From NCBI GenBank assembly GCA_030549495.1, contig JAUIRK010000164.1, positions 124,001 to 188,000 of the forward strand: DNA of 64,000 nt, given 5' to 3'. Positions 32,067-44,442 of this stretch are shown piece by piece (position 1 is the first letter of the stretch; every line of letters begins with the position of its first letter). Below the pieces are notes generated by a model, which saw only the letters and a list, made by a program, of their open reading frames with translations, was not told the origin of the DNA and ran no database searches. The position numbers and the translations under genes are program-made. This DNA comes from Nectonema munidae (lineage: Eukaryota > Nematomorpha > Nectonematoida > Nectonematidae).

Positions 32067-33768
32067 TTTTTACTCTCATCTCAATACAATATTTTTACTT
32101 AATCAATAAATGGAAGAGACTGATTTTAGTTTATCTATATAATATATAAAATAATTAAATTTTGCAAATAAACAAAACAATTAAGACTTCAGGTTATTCA
32201 AAGAATAGGAACCTAACAGAGACCTGCAATTATTGCGAAAGTCCACCTTCATGACGGTATACTCCCCAAAGACGGGGTTTTCCTCGTTACCCATTGAAAA
32301 GATTTTCCTCTTTACCAGTAGGAGTTTCCCGAAATTGGGAGAGAAATAATTCGGGCAGTTAAAACTAATAATTAAAACACGGAACCTACAAATTATTTTT
32401 AATAAATTCTAGTTACTCAATTGTATATTTTAAACTACCATAATCATTGTACATCACGATAACCATATGGTTGTAATTTAACTGTTTCTAAAAGGTCATG
32501 TTATTATATTGTTTATGACTATTCTTCCTCAATTAATCTCTTTGTTTTCATATTGTACTTTATTAGACCTATTATTATAAACATGTCTCATGTTTTTACT
32601 ACTTTAACATATTTATACAATTTTTAGTCCAATTTTATCTTTTTGCAATTCTATTTTTTTTTTGCAATTATATCTGAATTTAAGTTTTTGATTTTGTTGT
32701 GTGGCGTCATTTTTAGTTAAACATTCAAAATTTCCTAATTTTCGACAAGGAATTAGCAAATTAAATTATAACAAATTTTTATTATTATTTTTTTAATTAG
32801 TTTTATAATTATTAAATTTGGCACTTTAAATTAGCAATATTTTTTTAATTGACTTTTAACATTATTTCAAAAAACATGAAATTATTTATTTAGAATTGCA
32901 AAAGGAAAACATATTGCAAAAAGAGAAAATAGAACTAAATGGTATGAAAGCATATCTGCAATCAGAATTCCTTTTATTTTCCGAAAGAAAACAATTCAGA
33001 TCCGTAAAATTATATAGGTAGAGGCTCCATGTGTAACACCAGTAATACGCTAGGCCGATGCTTCTCAACGTGGTATGTGTGGACCCCCAAGGAGTAAGCA
33101 ATATTTTTATAGGGGTCCACATAACAATTTGGTGAAGAAGGTTCACAAATTGGAAAAAATTAGATATACTATGGTAAACAGTTGTTATATGTGAATGCTT
33201 TCCCATTTTAAAACCATGTTGCTTCAAATTTGATCCTATGCATATCTTTAGCCCTTCCAAAAGTAGGCCCATATGCTAATATTCAAAAGAGAATATTTCC
33301 GAGAAATTTCTGCATTTATTATAAAATATCCATATAAAATTAATAACAAAAAAGGCAAATATTTTTGCGGTACAAACAAATGTTGGCAGACACAGATAGT
33401 ATTCCAAAGAGAAGTAGTGAATAAGTTCTTTCGTTCAAAAAATTGTTGCAATACATGGAATGACCAAGTGAAAAAGGGTTGGTGAAATTAATATAAATGT
33501 CTTTTATTGGAGTAGTGAGTTGAGGATTGATTGATTTAATAGTGGTCAGAGAGCAGCATGTTTTGGGTGCGTGTACTATACATGTATAGAAGTTACTTGC
33601 AGCCGACTTCTCAAATCAAAGAAAGAATGAATCTGAAACATGAAATACATTTGGAATTTAAATCGACTTGGAGATAAACACTAAATAACTCATCAGAACT
33701 TCTCAGACAGATTCTTAGTTTTGTGGTGAATACCAATTTAACACAATGAATAATTCACAGGGAAACAC
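32067..33768. other. Unassigned AT-rich stretch
   Basis: A GC-richer patch at 32260-32345 (CCCCAAAGACGGGGTTTTCC) is partly palindromic. ATGCTTCTCAACGTGG near 33058 resembles a hAT terminus, without a partner. No coding region is supported. Confidence 0.35.
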
Positions 33769-33773
33769 ACACA

Positions 33774-33812
33774 CACACAGACACACATATAAAAATACAC
33801 ACATGTTAAACC
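33774..33812 (+). repeat. (CA)n microsatellite, interrupted
   Basis: The run ACACACACACACAG is followed by ACACACATATAAAAATACACACA. It is simple sequence only. Confidence 0.85.
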
Positions 33813-34382
33813 TCAATACAAGATGCAGAAAGTTATAGGGCTTTTTCTAACAAACGTTATATTTTTGTGGAAAAAGGGAGAAGTAAAATAGGAAAAATAT
33901 ATTTGTTAAGCTCGAACTGCAGCAGTTTACGCATTAACCTTTTAAATCAACATCACTTTCTAATGCCTTGAAATACTGATTTCATTTCATTTTCACAGAA
34001 ATATTCACGGAAAATTTATCACGGTCTACTAAATATATATTGCTTAAACCAGTACCATTCGAGTACGTCAAAAGAGGCATATCCTACAAGGGCTTATCTT
34101 TTAGAAATTACAAATATCACGATTATATAAATTTTCATTATTTCTTAGCATTGGCTCAAAGGGTTTGCAAAAATTAAATGTAACTAATTGATTGAATAAG
34201 AATTGTTCAAAATAAAGATTGATGTTTAATAGATAAATACAATGCAGTCAATTGCATTACTATACTAATCGATATCATAATCAAATATTAGAAATATTGA
34301 TTCTTGTTACTACTGTAATTTGCTGATTTTTAGCTTTTGCTCAACTCTTTGTAAACAACTATTCAATATTTAGCAAGTACAA

Positions 34383-34442
34383 TAACCCATTTAAGACCAT
34401 TCATCTGCGTTCTCTTCGGGAACATTGGTCGTAAATGGGTTA
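34383..34442. repeat. 60-bp palindromic unit next to the TTAA MITE
   Basis: The arms TAACCCATTTAAGACC and, inverted, TAACCCATTTACGACC enclose GTTCTCTTCGGGAACATTGG. This resembles the GTTCCCAAATGGGAGCATTGG end of the adjacent MITE. It may be a short internal deletion derivative of a related element. Confidence 0.5.
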
Positions 34443-34446
34443 CGGT

Positions 34447-34581
34447 TTAACCCAAAGTAGCATAAAAATCAGACGATATCTAAAAAACGCAGACGATTTA
34501 TATTCACAGTCATTGAAAAAAGCAGAGGAAGATGAAATTACTTATGTTCCCAAATGGGAGCATTGGGACTTAATGGGTTAA
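34447..34581. mobile_element. TTAA-type MITE (piggyBac-like ends), copy 2
   Basis: TTAA lies at both borders. The ends are TTAACCCAAAGTAGC and, inverted, TTAACCCATTAAGTCCCAAT. The interior (ATCAGACGATATC, GCAGACGATTTATATTCA, CAGTCATTGAAAAAAGCAG) is nearly identical to the copy at 50002-50139, in inverted orientation relative to it. Confidence 0.85.
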
Positions 34582-35911
34582 GATCCTTTTTAAAGCAACA
34601 CAACAAGAAAACCATTGTTCTGTTCTCTGTGAAATTTTTGAGCACACATTTTGACAGAGGAATTATTATGTCTTGCAGAAACAAGAAGCAGAACTAAAAT
34701 CAGATAAACTCACTCCTTTAGAATCGGTAACAGAGTTAGTTCCGATTGAAGAAAACGATTACAATTTTGATTCCCTGATTTTTTAATTACAATTTTTATT
34801 CTGAATCTGAATTTTTCATTTCTAAAATTCTAATTTTGATAATTATAATTAGAAAAGAAAAAAATGTTATTGAAAATACTTACCCTTTTTATCAACAGAT
34901 TCATCATTGATTATAAATTTTTAAGCATAAAAAGTAGTGGTGGGGGGAGCTTAATCGGAATCGTGGCAATCGAAATGTTTTTAAGTATCGGAAAAATTTA
35001 CCCGTACCTCCGCATACCTTGTCCCGATTCTTCAATTACTTTTTGAAACATATCTAAATCATTAAATAAACAAAGTTAACGTTTTATGCATAGCAAGGTA
35101 GGTCTATTGTTGAATACTCTTTCCTGTTTTCGATAAGATAAAAATATTCTTTCTTCCATAAAGAGAATTTGTGGATTTATCTAAGCTAGCGGCTTTAACC
35201 AGAACAAGTTAAAAACTTCAAATCCATAAATTGTATGGAGATGTGAGTGAGAGAAAGAGTTTTGATGCAATGTTTTTCTTTGTATATTGTATTCGTTGAA
35301 AAAGCAAATCTTATATTCAATTATTCGGAGTATTTTTCTAGATCACAACTTCTAAACATTAAATTTCGAAACGCTCATCTCACAAGATGATGCATCTAAG
35401 ATCTTTCCGTTCTTTGCATATGTATAGCAGCTCAAAAGTAGCACAGTTTTGAAATAATTGTTCATCGCAATTGAAAGTATTTCATTGGTAGGTTTCCAAA
35501 TAAATGTTTACAAGCCACGATTGCTGCATCAATTTGTTGTTTATGATTTACGCAGGGAACACATTAAACGTTTTAATATATGTACAGGCAAGGACTGGTC
35601 TAAAATCTATCCAACACACTGCCTTCTCCTGCCCGAAAAGAAATTTTAAAAAATTGTCATCAAAATACCTCTATATTATATCTCTAAGTCAAGGCGCTTT
35701 AAAAAAAAATATTAACATATTCCATATAGTATTAGCACTGTAATGACTTAACATGTCATTTTTCATTGCGGTTTCAAAAAAAAAATTTTATTGAAAGTTT
35801 TTAAAATTTTTATTTCAGCGCAAAATTCGTAGAAAGAGCAATCATAGATTCTTATCTCGCCCTTTCCCACAGCAATACTGCTCATAGAAACTGTCTGACA
35901 TTATTTATCTA
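34582..35911. other. Unassigned AT-rich stretch
   Basis: No gene or repeat is recognised. A strong donor-like GGGTAAGTATT on the minus strand near 34883 lacks an open, accepted exon in front of it. Confidence 0.4.
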
Positions 35912-36259
35912 CGAGGGCACAACTAGAGGGGCAAAGGGGCCGTGCACACCCTCCCCCGTCAGATAAGCTTATGCTATAAATTTTTAAACTTTTTAATTAA
36001 ATTGCTAATTAAAAAAACATATTTAGAAGCGAAATCTTTGACAGATATGCCCATTGGGGTGAAATAATTATAACAAATATAAAAAATTCTAAAAACTCAG
36101 TTTCCGTTTTAAGATTGTTTATCCCCAACATCCTCATTCCCGTTAATTTTTTATATTTGTTATAAAAAATCATAATTTTTAGCTTCTATTTAAAAACACT
36201 ATATAAGATTTATAAAAATATGCATTCCCCTCCTTCAAAAATTTCTGAATGCACCCTTG
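35912..36259. mobile_element. Probable hAT MITE with G-rich ends
   Basis: The right end, inverted, reads CAAGGGTGCATTCAGAAATT and the left end CGAGGGCACAACTAGAGGGG. Flanking 8-mers TTTATCTA and CCTATATA agree at five positions. A 21-base perfect inverted repeat (36068-36088 against 36145-36165, TTATAACAAATATAAAAAATT) lies inside. It looks like an old insertion. Confidence 0.45.
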
Positions 36260-37174
36260 CCTATATATTTTAACAAATAAAAAAATAAAGTATCCATTTT
36301 TTTATTTAAAAAAAATTGAAACACGAATATAGTACATTTAAATTAGTAAACGCCTGAATTTTTTTATAAAAATATTCAGATTATTGCAGACAACGATTAC
36401 AAGAAGTGGTGAATTCTTATAATCAGATAAGTTCTTGATCTCTTCTGCCTTGCTCTTTTATGCAGTAAAAGGATTTTTGATGCTGATATATATCAAATGG
36501 GTTTGCAAATCTATATCAATTTGACGACATATTTTACACTGAGCAAGCATTTGTCCTTCCTCTCCTTCCTCCAAAATTAAATAATTTATGGTATAAAAAT
36601 TAGAGAAACTTGAAATTTGGTTACTTTTCAAAAAAAATCAGTCATTTTCATTGTGAAAAAACGTAAAAAATGAGAATTTGTTCAGAAAGAGAGTCTCTAG
36701 ATTTTTGCTTAATGAAGGAAATTAAAACCAGCTAAAAAAAGGAAGCATTTATTTATTTAGACAATGAACGATTAAGTGGAATAAAAAATGCGACTTTTGT
36801 TTACTATGTGTTGGTGAATGAGTGAGTATTATCAATGAGAATATACTTGCACATTTACACAAAATAAATTATAAAAAGTAATGTTGCATTCAAGTAAACT
36901 TGACTTGGAGTTTGTTATGGAAACTAAATAAGTTTGACATTTCAGCATCGAGGTGGATTTATATGGTACCCGCCTTTTTCGAGAACCATTTACAAGATGG
37001 CGCTTAGCTAGTTGATGAATACATTTTTAAACAAAAACTTTATTGCATAAAAATATACAACTTTACGATTATTAAAGTTGATTAATGGCTATCTCAAGTA
37101 GTTTTCAAGTAAACTAGGCGTTGAGACTTGGCTTGTCAAAGTTAGATCGGAGTGGTTTCTAGTTCAAGGGAAAC
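36260..37174. other. Unassigned; possible promoter region at its right end
   Basis: AT-rich until about 36930, then less so. AAGATGGCGC at 36994-37003 matches the core of a YY1-type promoter element and lies 170 bases before the ATG at 37175. No TATA box placement can be argued in such AT-rich DNA. Confidence 0.3.
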
Positions 37175-38672
37175 ATGAGTTCTGGGAGTATCGAAGCATG
37201 TCAACACGGGTTGAGATCGTTCATAGATACCAACGTGCGCGCGGACAACGAAAAACGGTACATCGGAGAATGGACAAAGGAGAGCAACCTCAGGTAAGCC
37301 CTCCAGAAATGCGATGGAAGATTTAGCAATCGATTTTGACTCAATATCCGTATGCCAGTTTCCATTGTTGAAGATCAATGATTCATGATCATTCCCGATG
37401 CATCATAGTTGACATTACATTTTCAATGAAACAATTTTCAAGAATCATTTAGATCACGCTGGCCTACAGTCTGATTTTCTGGTGAAGACAACAACTTTTT
37501 TACAACCCAATTAATTGATTTTTATTTCTAAACTTCCAAAAATAACTTCATTGGTTTCAAAAATTCTATGTATCTTTGGTACGACTTGACTTTGCAAGCA
37601 AATTTCTCAAAAATGAATATTAACAGGTGAAAGAACAGAACAAGACTAACAACTGATCAGATAAATGACATTGTGACAATTCTGCTGCCACGAATTTAAC
37701 TCCAGATTTTTCAAAATTGTTAAAAACAAAAATGCTACGTTTCTGAAAAAAGGGGAAAATAAATATTAGGAATAAAAGCTTAATCCAAACCTAAAAAACA
37801 TCGTTCACTTTTGAACGCCAGAGTTTTTATCCAGCCCGCAAGGGATGTAACTATCCGAAATTCGGTTCGGAGGTGCTTTAAGTTTGACACCCCTGCTTTG
37901 TAGTATCAAAGCTTGTCATCTACAACAGCGTTTCTCAACACAAAATCTCCCTACCGATTCCACGAGAAATGGTAAGATGATGTGTTTTTCACTTTTAAAT
38001 TTAGATGAATGCAAAATGCCTATATACACGGTAAACTTCATCATCTCCCAATACTTGCTATGAAATGAAATTCATAATTCAAAAAACCGTGCCTGATCCG
38101 AATCCTATCTAGCACAACTGATAAATTTGATTCAGAAATTTCCTTAACTTTTTGGATGAATTAGCCTTGAAAATTATAGTCCTCAAAGGGTTAAAATAGT
38201 ATTAAATGATATGTATGTATTCTTAATCGTAGTTTACGTTTTAATTTAGAATTTTAGTAATTTTTTTCCTTTCTCCTGAGACCATTGAGGGACAAAGGAG
38301 GCATATGCACGGAGGCGACGCTTTTTGGCGAGGAATGTATAAAAAAAAAATACATAGAATACACACCTCAATCTTTTAAATTTTGCTATCAATCGTAATG
38401 GAGATGCATTTTTACGAGGTCATAAAAGCATTTTATCATTGTAAAACACATAAAATATGATGTGATCGTGTTTAAAAATGAGCAGTTACATTATTATATG
38501 CTAAGCCTGAGGGGGGATTAAGGAATCCTTTTTTTGCCATGGATCTAATTGTCTTTTCTTTAGCTTCCAAATTAAAAAACATACACAAAGAAGTGATATT
38601 TTTCGGATGGAGTTCCTTGAAAGATTTAAAAACAAAGTCTTGCGCGAAGGAAAGAAGACTGAGAAACGATGA
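37175..38672 (+). CDS. Putative two-exon gene, small unknown protein
   Basis: I do not recognise the product. Exon 1 (37175-37293) starts in a favourable context (AAACATGA), has balanced codon use and a GC content above its surroundings, and ends CTCAG|GTAAGC, a near-consensus donor. It encodes 39 residues, MSSGSIEACQHGLRSFIDTN onward to GEWTKESNL. The first strong acceptor downstream, TTGTCTTTTCTTTAG, opens exon 2 at 38564. In the matching phase this reads SFQIKKHTQRSDIFRMEFLE, a basic stretch, and a TGA at 38670. An AATAAA signal follows at 38751. The total would be 75 residues. Another frame of exon 2 stays open to a GTGAAT donor at 38748, so a longer gene is possible. Confidence is low without homology. 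Confidence 0.35.
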
Positions 38673-38756
38673 TATAAACGAGAATTGTACAAAATTCCCG
38701 TTTATTTATAAAAACAACGAAAGCACTAAATTGAAGCCCCTCGGAAGGTGAATAAA

Positions 38757-41700
38757 ATCGCTTATCATATTTAGGTGTTAAAAAGTCAAATTAGCTTACA
38801 AGAATAAGATTTCAAAAAATTATTCAATAATTGAGCACTATGATGCCAAAAAATTGAATGTAATGAAGGATTTAATCGCTGAAACGCTTTTGATATCTTT
38901 GAAAAATAGTGTCATTCTTCTATAACAAAACAGCATCAAATCATATTGCGACTCTCATAATGAAAATGATTATTTATTAATTGCGGTATTTTCTTCACAT
39001 GGTATAATTGGTGAAACATAGAGTAGATACACGTAGATATTAGGCACACAGAAAGCAAGTTTCAAATGAGAATATATAGCTACAAATCCAGCATCACAAA
39101 CCTTATAAGAATCAATTTTTTTGTGAGCGAATAGGGTTTTTAAATCAATGTATTCATTTTTTATAAGTTATATAAAAGATTGTTCTAAAATAACTTCAAA
39201 TTAAAAATTTTTGTAGTGACAAAGCTTTAGTTGCCCCTTCACTCGCACGGCTGGAATGAAGCTTCATTTGTAGATCTGGTTGCGATAAATCAATTCCCAG
39301 GCCTGCTGACACATTAATGTGGAAGACGTTGTTTCTGTCGAATGATACCGAAAGATAAATTAACGCAAATACCTTTTGAGGACGAATGAGTCTTTAAAAG
39401 CAAAAAATCATAGAAGAGGGGTATACGCACTTATTAGACAGCCGTAATTCTCCTCCTCCAAATTTTACTATTCCAACTCCCCTGGGATTTATCCCCCCCC
39501 CCCCTTCCCTCCCGAAATTGATTGAAATACATAAATGTATACAATTTCCTATCCGTCAAAGCCCCGTTAAAATAAGCCATCCGCCCCGTAGTCAAAGCCT
39601 AGCGAAAGGGCCGTGGAATATATTACTTACAAAAACAAAACGATAATGCTTCTATCAAGTGTTTACTTAAACCTTTACAGTCCACGTTCCCAAAATGGGA
39701 ACAATTTAAAAGTTAAAGGTGTGATATGCTATGAGTATTAAATGAAGAAAAGTACAAATGTTCAGAGAAAGACTTTCCACACTTTTTAGTAAGTGATCTA
39801 AATCAGTCATTGAAAGACGGGATAACGACTTTACATCCTTTTCCCGATGCAGTCACTTTTTAAGGACACATTTCAAAAGAATTAATTGGGTATTGTAAGA
39901 ATGACATTGATTTATTTTTTTATGAAGCAATAAGATTCTAATATTTTGTATACAAAATATATTGTAGCAATTATAGACTTTAGGCTCGATCAACTGAATC
40001 AAATATCAAAAAAACTTGGAATGAATTTTTTAAAAATAAATGTATCAAATTAATAACTTTTGCTTCTTTATAAATGAAATTATTAAATATTTGAAAATAA
40101 AGATGGCTTTTAGCGTTAGAATTTTAAACGATATGTTATCAAATTCAGGATAATAGGTAAACATGAAGTTCAGTATCGGAAATTCAAAAATAATCTAAAT
40201 TATAAAAATTAAATATATTTATACGAGATGAATTGTAGCGACTATAGTACTGCAAGAATGAAAATTTACACACAACCGCTATTACCCGCAAAAATTCAAA
40301 ATAATTTTACCGCGTATCCACTAACACCCGCATGCTGAGAAAATTTTATTGCAATGGAATTGATACTAACTAGCTACCCATACCAAAACTTTATCAAAAA
40401 AGACTAATTTTGACAAGAATATAAATCTCTATCCAAATATTATGCGTGTTTGCGTCGACAAAATTATGTTTAGGGATCATGACTTCATGAGAGTAAAATT
40501 CACTAGACAATTTATCTAAATTGGAGGATTGTTTTGTATTTCGATTAGCCACAGATATCAGAATTTTTTTTACAAATTAACATTTTATTCCACCAAAGAC
40601 TGATTCCTCTTTATTATTTCGTATGAAAAGACACTCTCATCAAGTTGAGGAACAAAAACTTGGTAACTAAATTACAAACGTTTATTTCATATGAAGCATT
40701 TATCTTTCATATAAATTTTAGCATAAATTAAAGTGATCTCAAAAAAATAGTTTATTCAATATGGCATCTTCATTGACTTGGATGAGAGGTTTTGTTAGTA
40801 AAATTATGCAATTTGCCCCATACAGCATATTATAAGGAGTTTAAGTCTGGACCCTAAGAAGACCAATAATAGAAAAGCGAAAAAGAAGAAAAAAAATTTT
40901 TCCATAAATTCTGAACTTTTTTTGCTGTGTGTGCAGGAAAATCATCTTTAGTTCAAACATAATTATTGTACGGGTATTCTCGTTTCAGCCAAGTTAAAAT
41001 TATAAATCGCAAAATTTTGAAATAAACATCAGTGCTCACATTTTCGCGAGACTTGAAAAAATAAAGAGGCATTTTTCCCTATCAAAAGCCAAGGCCATAA
41101 CTTGAGCTGGGCGTTTGGCGCTAAAAACACATTTAACTACAAGGGATGAAGTGATTTATCTATCATAACAAGAGTTAAAACAGCATCAAGGGTAAAGATT
41201 CTTTCATCTAAAAATATTTTAACAATTTCCATGCTCCTTCAAATATCGTAAAACTTTTTTTTTGGCTTTCAAGCCTTCTCGTTTTCGTAGTATTACATAA
41301 AAGTTGTCTTGGCCGTTTACATAAGATTTCAACAGTAAATCCGTAAATAGAAATTCAGATAGTATTTTGATCAACTTTCATGTCCATAGGCATTTTTATG
41401 GATATCTCCATTTCTTACTTTTTTTTCATAGCTTCTACTTCTCGTATTCTGTTACTAACATTATAGAAAGTAATCACAAGAAAACAATTAATTTAAATAA
41501 CAGCCCTCAACCATATATAAGAAATACTCATTTTGTAATACAAGTTTTGCTTCCCCACACGGTATTTCTACTCTAACCTCGTTTCCATCGTGATCAAACT
41601 ATCGAATAATTTGTGAATTTTGTTTCAAATATTACTCACAAGTCTCACAAATAAAATTACCCCACTTAGTAATACAGTGAAAATCTAAACTATTTATATC

Positions 41701-43452
41701 AATCTCAAATTTGATTCTAAAAATTATTTATGCTCCAGAAGTATGAAAATATATGTAATTTTCTAAACTTAAAGGACTAGACATAAAAAAGGAGTTTCCA
41801 GAGTTGATTTTACAAAATTGGGTGGATTACAATGCAATTCCTAGTCATCAGTAACTATTGATAACAATTTTATGTTGGCTATTCATTATTTGTTTCATAT
41901 TAACTGAATAATGAAATAATATATGACGGAAAAGCTATTTAAGATTTACAATGGTAACATTCCAAATCCACGGATAAAATCATACAGATAATTGCCTGTT
42001 TTCATTAGGATCAGCAGTAGTTCTTCAAGCCTTTGGTAAAATTAGAGGAGAAAATTAGAAAAATTGCATACAAAATTAAATACTGAGCAAATTTTTTTGT
42101 GGTTGTTAGGTATACATTCATATTCAAAACAGATGATTAAATTTTGAATTTTGATGAACTGCATGTCTGCTAAATAAATAATAGCATTTACATTTTATTT
42201 TGAATAAAAATTAATAGAAATAATATTAAACTCGAAAAAAAAGTTAATATAATTTAAGTATAGCTATCATTGAATATTCATAGTAATAAAAAATGAAGTC
42301 TGAAATATTAAAAAATTTTATATTATAGATAAAAACATTTAAAAAACGTTAAAAGTTTAAAAACTATTCAAATTTACATAAAGATACTTACTTAACTATC
42401 TCCAAAATTTGATCTGTAACTAATGTAGAATTAGACTCGTTATTCCATTGAAAATTTAACGCAGCGTTACCGCAAGGACTTTTTAATTTTAGATTTTTAG
42501 GAGATTCCATTAAAACGCATTATAAAATTTTATGAATATCTACATATTGATTTTATAAGATTTCATTCATTTGTAAACCATTGTTATAAAAACGTTTCCA
42601 ACCATAAATTATAAATAAGGCTCCAAATTTTATAATTTAAAATAAATTTAAAAAAAATAAAATTTTGATATAAAAAATTGAAAACTTTCCTTTACTTGTT
42701 TATAAAATATATTAAATTTTAATATTGTATATAATAATAATTAATTTAAAGTATGCATTATTATATGCCTATACTTAACAAAAGTTTTTATTGTAGCTTT
42801 CTCAATCGAAAATAAGGATATATCTGGCATATATTTTCTTTTATAATATTATTAAAATTTTTAATGCAGAATGTGCTATATAAGTTCTATATATCATAAA
42901 TATATTATTTTTTTGTTGTTTTTTCTAAAAATTTTTATTAATTTTTGTTAAATTTCTGTTAATTCTTTTTTATTAATTGGCCTTTCAAACATCCTTCTTT
43001 TCTTTTTAATAAGCTCTTCTTTGACATACTACTTTTCTGCTCTTTTCTTCTTTTCTGTCGATATTAAAATTATTTTTCACCGTTCTTGTGATAGTTAATC
43101 CTTACAACCTTTTTCCAAATCATAAATTGGAAGAATTTAGCTTAGCCCTTCTTTACTTTTGATAATAAAATTTATCTCCTATAAATCACATAATATTCAT
43201 GTTTCTGACTTCCTTCATGCTTTCACTCTCTAGTCTCTCTTATTATCAACAACACCAATGTCATTATTAGTTTTTTTTCATGCAATATTTTATCATTAAT
43301 TAGAAAATTAAAATTGTTTTTGTGTTTGTATCCTTTTATATTTATTCTCTTTTTGGGACAATAATTAACCTCATTTTATAAGAAAATTTTAAAACTCTGT
43401 TGTAAAGGCTTATATAACTAATATGCTATATTTTATAATATACTATTAATGT
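38757..43452. other. Long gene-poor stretch
   Basis: No gene is supported. A C13 run and neighbouring G/C-rich phrases at 39440-39600 look like the remains of a hAT MITE of the poly-C kind seen at 58-62 kb. TTCCCAAAATGGGAA (39685-39699) is a short palindrome like the end of the TTAA MITEs. Reading frames at 39230-39360 (minus) and 41367-41576 (plus) are short and unrecognised. Confidence 0.35.
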
Positions 43453-43737
43453 CAGTGCCCGCACTAAGCAAAAGTTTTAGGGGGAACTTCATTGAGGCAC
43501 TAAATTTTGAACTATCAGATTAATCTGCTTAAAGGCGAAAAGAAAACATATCTTGTATTTGTAAACCCATATCTATACACATTACATTTTAAAGAAATTT
43601 TCATGAATGTAAGATGTTTGTCATATTTTTTTTAGGGTAATGAAATTTTTTTACGGGAGCTTGAAAATTAGCTAGGGAGCTAGAGAAATATTTGAGGGGG
43701 CATGTGCCCCAAAATTTAATAGGTAGCACGGGCTCTG
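43453..43737. mobile_element. hAT MITE, CAGTGCCCGC family, copy 1
   Basis: The left end is CAGTGCCCGCACTA and the right end, inverted, is CAGAGCCCGTGCTACCTA followed by AAATTTTGGGGCACATGCCCC. These match CAGTGCCCGCGCTACCTA and AATTTTGGGGCACGTGCCCC at 61436, so it is the same family in opposite orientation. No intact target duplication remains here. Confidence 0.75.
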
Positions 43738-43895
43738 TATTAACAGGGCGGAATTTAATCAATTTCTATAATTTCTGAGGACCTAATATATGTATATCCG
43801 CGAAGGTATATACAATGAACTGAAAAAATAGCATTGCATTAAAAAAGTTTTTCCAGGAAAAAATAATCCTCTTTCAAAGAATTTTCTAAATACAA

Positions 43896-44360
43896 AGAAA
43901 TGAATAAAAATTGAAAACGTTGAATAAATCTTTTATTTAACAAAATACTAGCAATAATATTTGGGTCACTATGACCTTCTTCAGATATATATGACGTAAA
44001 ATGAAAGCGTGGAGTGTCTTGCTTGCTGAGTGTTGAGAGGGATTATTGGTGCTGATCGTAAAGAGATTAGTATGTATATTTACAGTATTATAATGAAGAT
44101 GTCTTGATAAATTGGTGTGAAGGATATTAACTTTAGGTTCATGACACATATAGTATATATATTTGCAGTGTTATAATGAAGATGTCTTGATAAATTTGTG
44201 TGAATGTTCAAGTACATATGTATGAGCAATTTACTCGCCTTTAACGAGATGCAGCTATCACAATAGTCCTATTCTTACTCCCGGTCATAGTGACCGAAAT
44301 ATTATTGCTAGTATTTTGTTAAATAAAAGATTTATTCAACGTTTTCAATTTATTTTCTTT
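43896..44360. mobile_element. Inverted-repeat element with Penelope-like terminal motif, type 2
   Basis: The arms of about 75 bases (43896-43976 and 44283-44360) are almost identical inverted copies. Read outward they show CTGAAGAA (left arm only), the hairpin GGTCA-TAG-TGACC, (G/C)AAATATT and a tail ending GATTTATTCAACG. CTGANGA-hairpin-GAAA is the core layout of hammerhead ribozymes in Penelope-like elements. The right arm has lost the CTGA half and the left arm has CAAA in place of GAAA. An internal 80-bp direct duplication (about 44088-44125 and 44170-44208) shares ATAATGAAGATGTCTTGATA. Confidence 0.55.
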
Positions 44361-44442
44361 ACAACTTTTATTTATGAAGACTCAGCGCCATTTTATCTAC
44401 ATAAAAATATAAAGTTTTAATAACAAAAAGTAAATTATTTAC

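Noticed and set aside
34860-35045. Strong minus-strand donor GGGTAAGTATT and a plus-strand 60-codon frame
   Set aside because: No acceptor precedes an open minus-strand exon, and the plus-strand frame is AT-driven with no coding features.
37142-37378. Minus-strand 78-codon frame opposite the putative plus-strand exon
   Set aside because: The plus strand has better start context and a splice donor; the minus frame looks like its shadow.
37860-37965. Plus-strand exon-like GTTTCTCAACACAAAATC with donor ATG|GTAAGA
   Set aside because: CAGCGTTTCTCAAC and the neighbouring GACACCCCTG look like hAT termini, and the encoded piece is too short to judge.
41570-41620. Minus-strand METR segment in the right phase to precede the DOT1-like tryptophan
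   Set aside because: A stop lies upstream in frame with no acceptor between, and the donor GTTAGA is weak.
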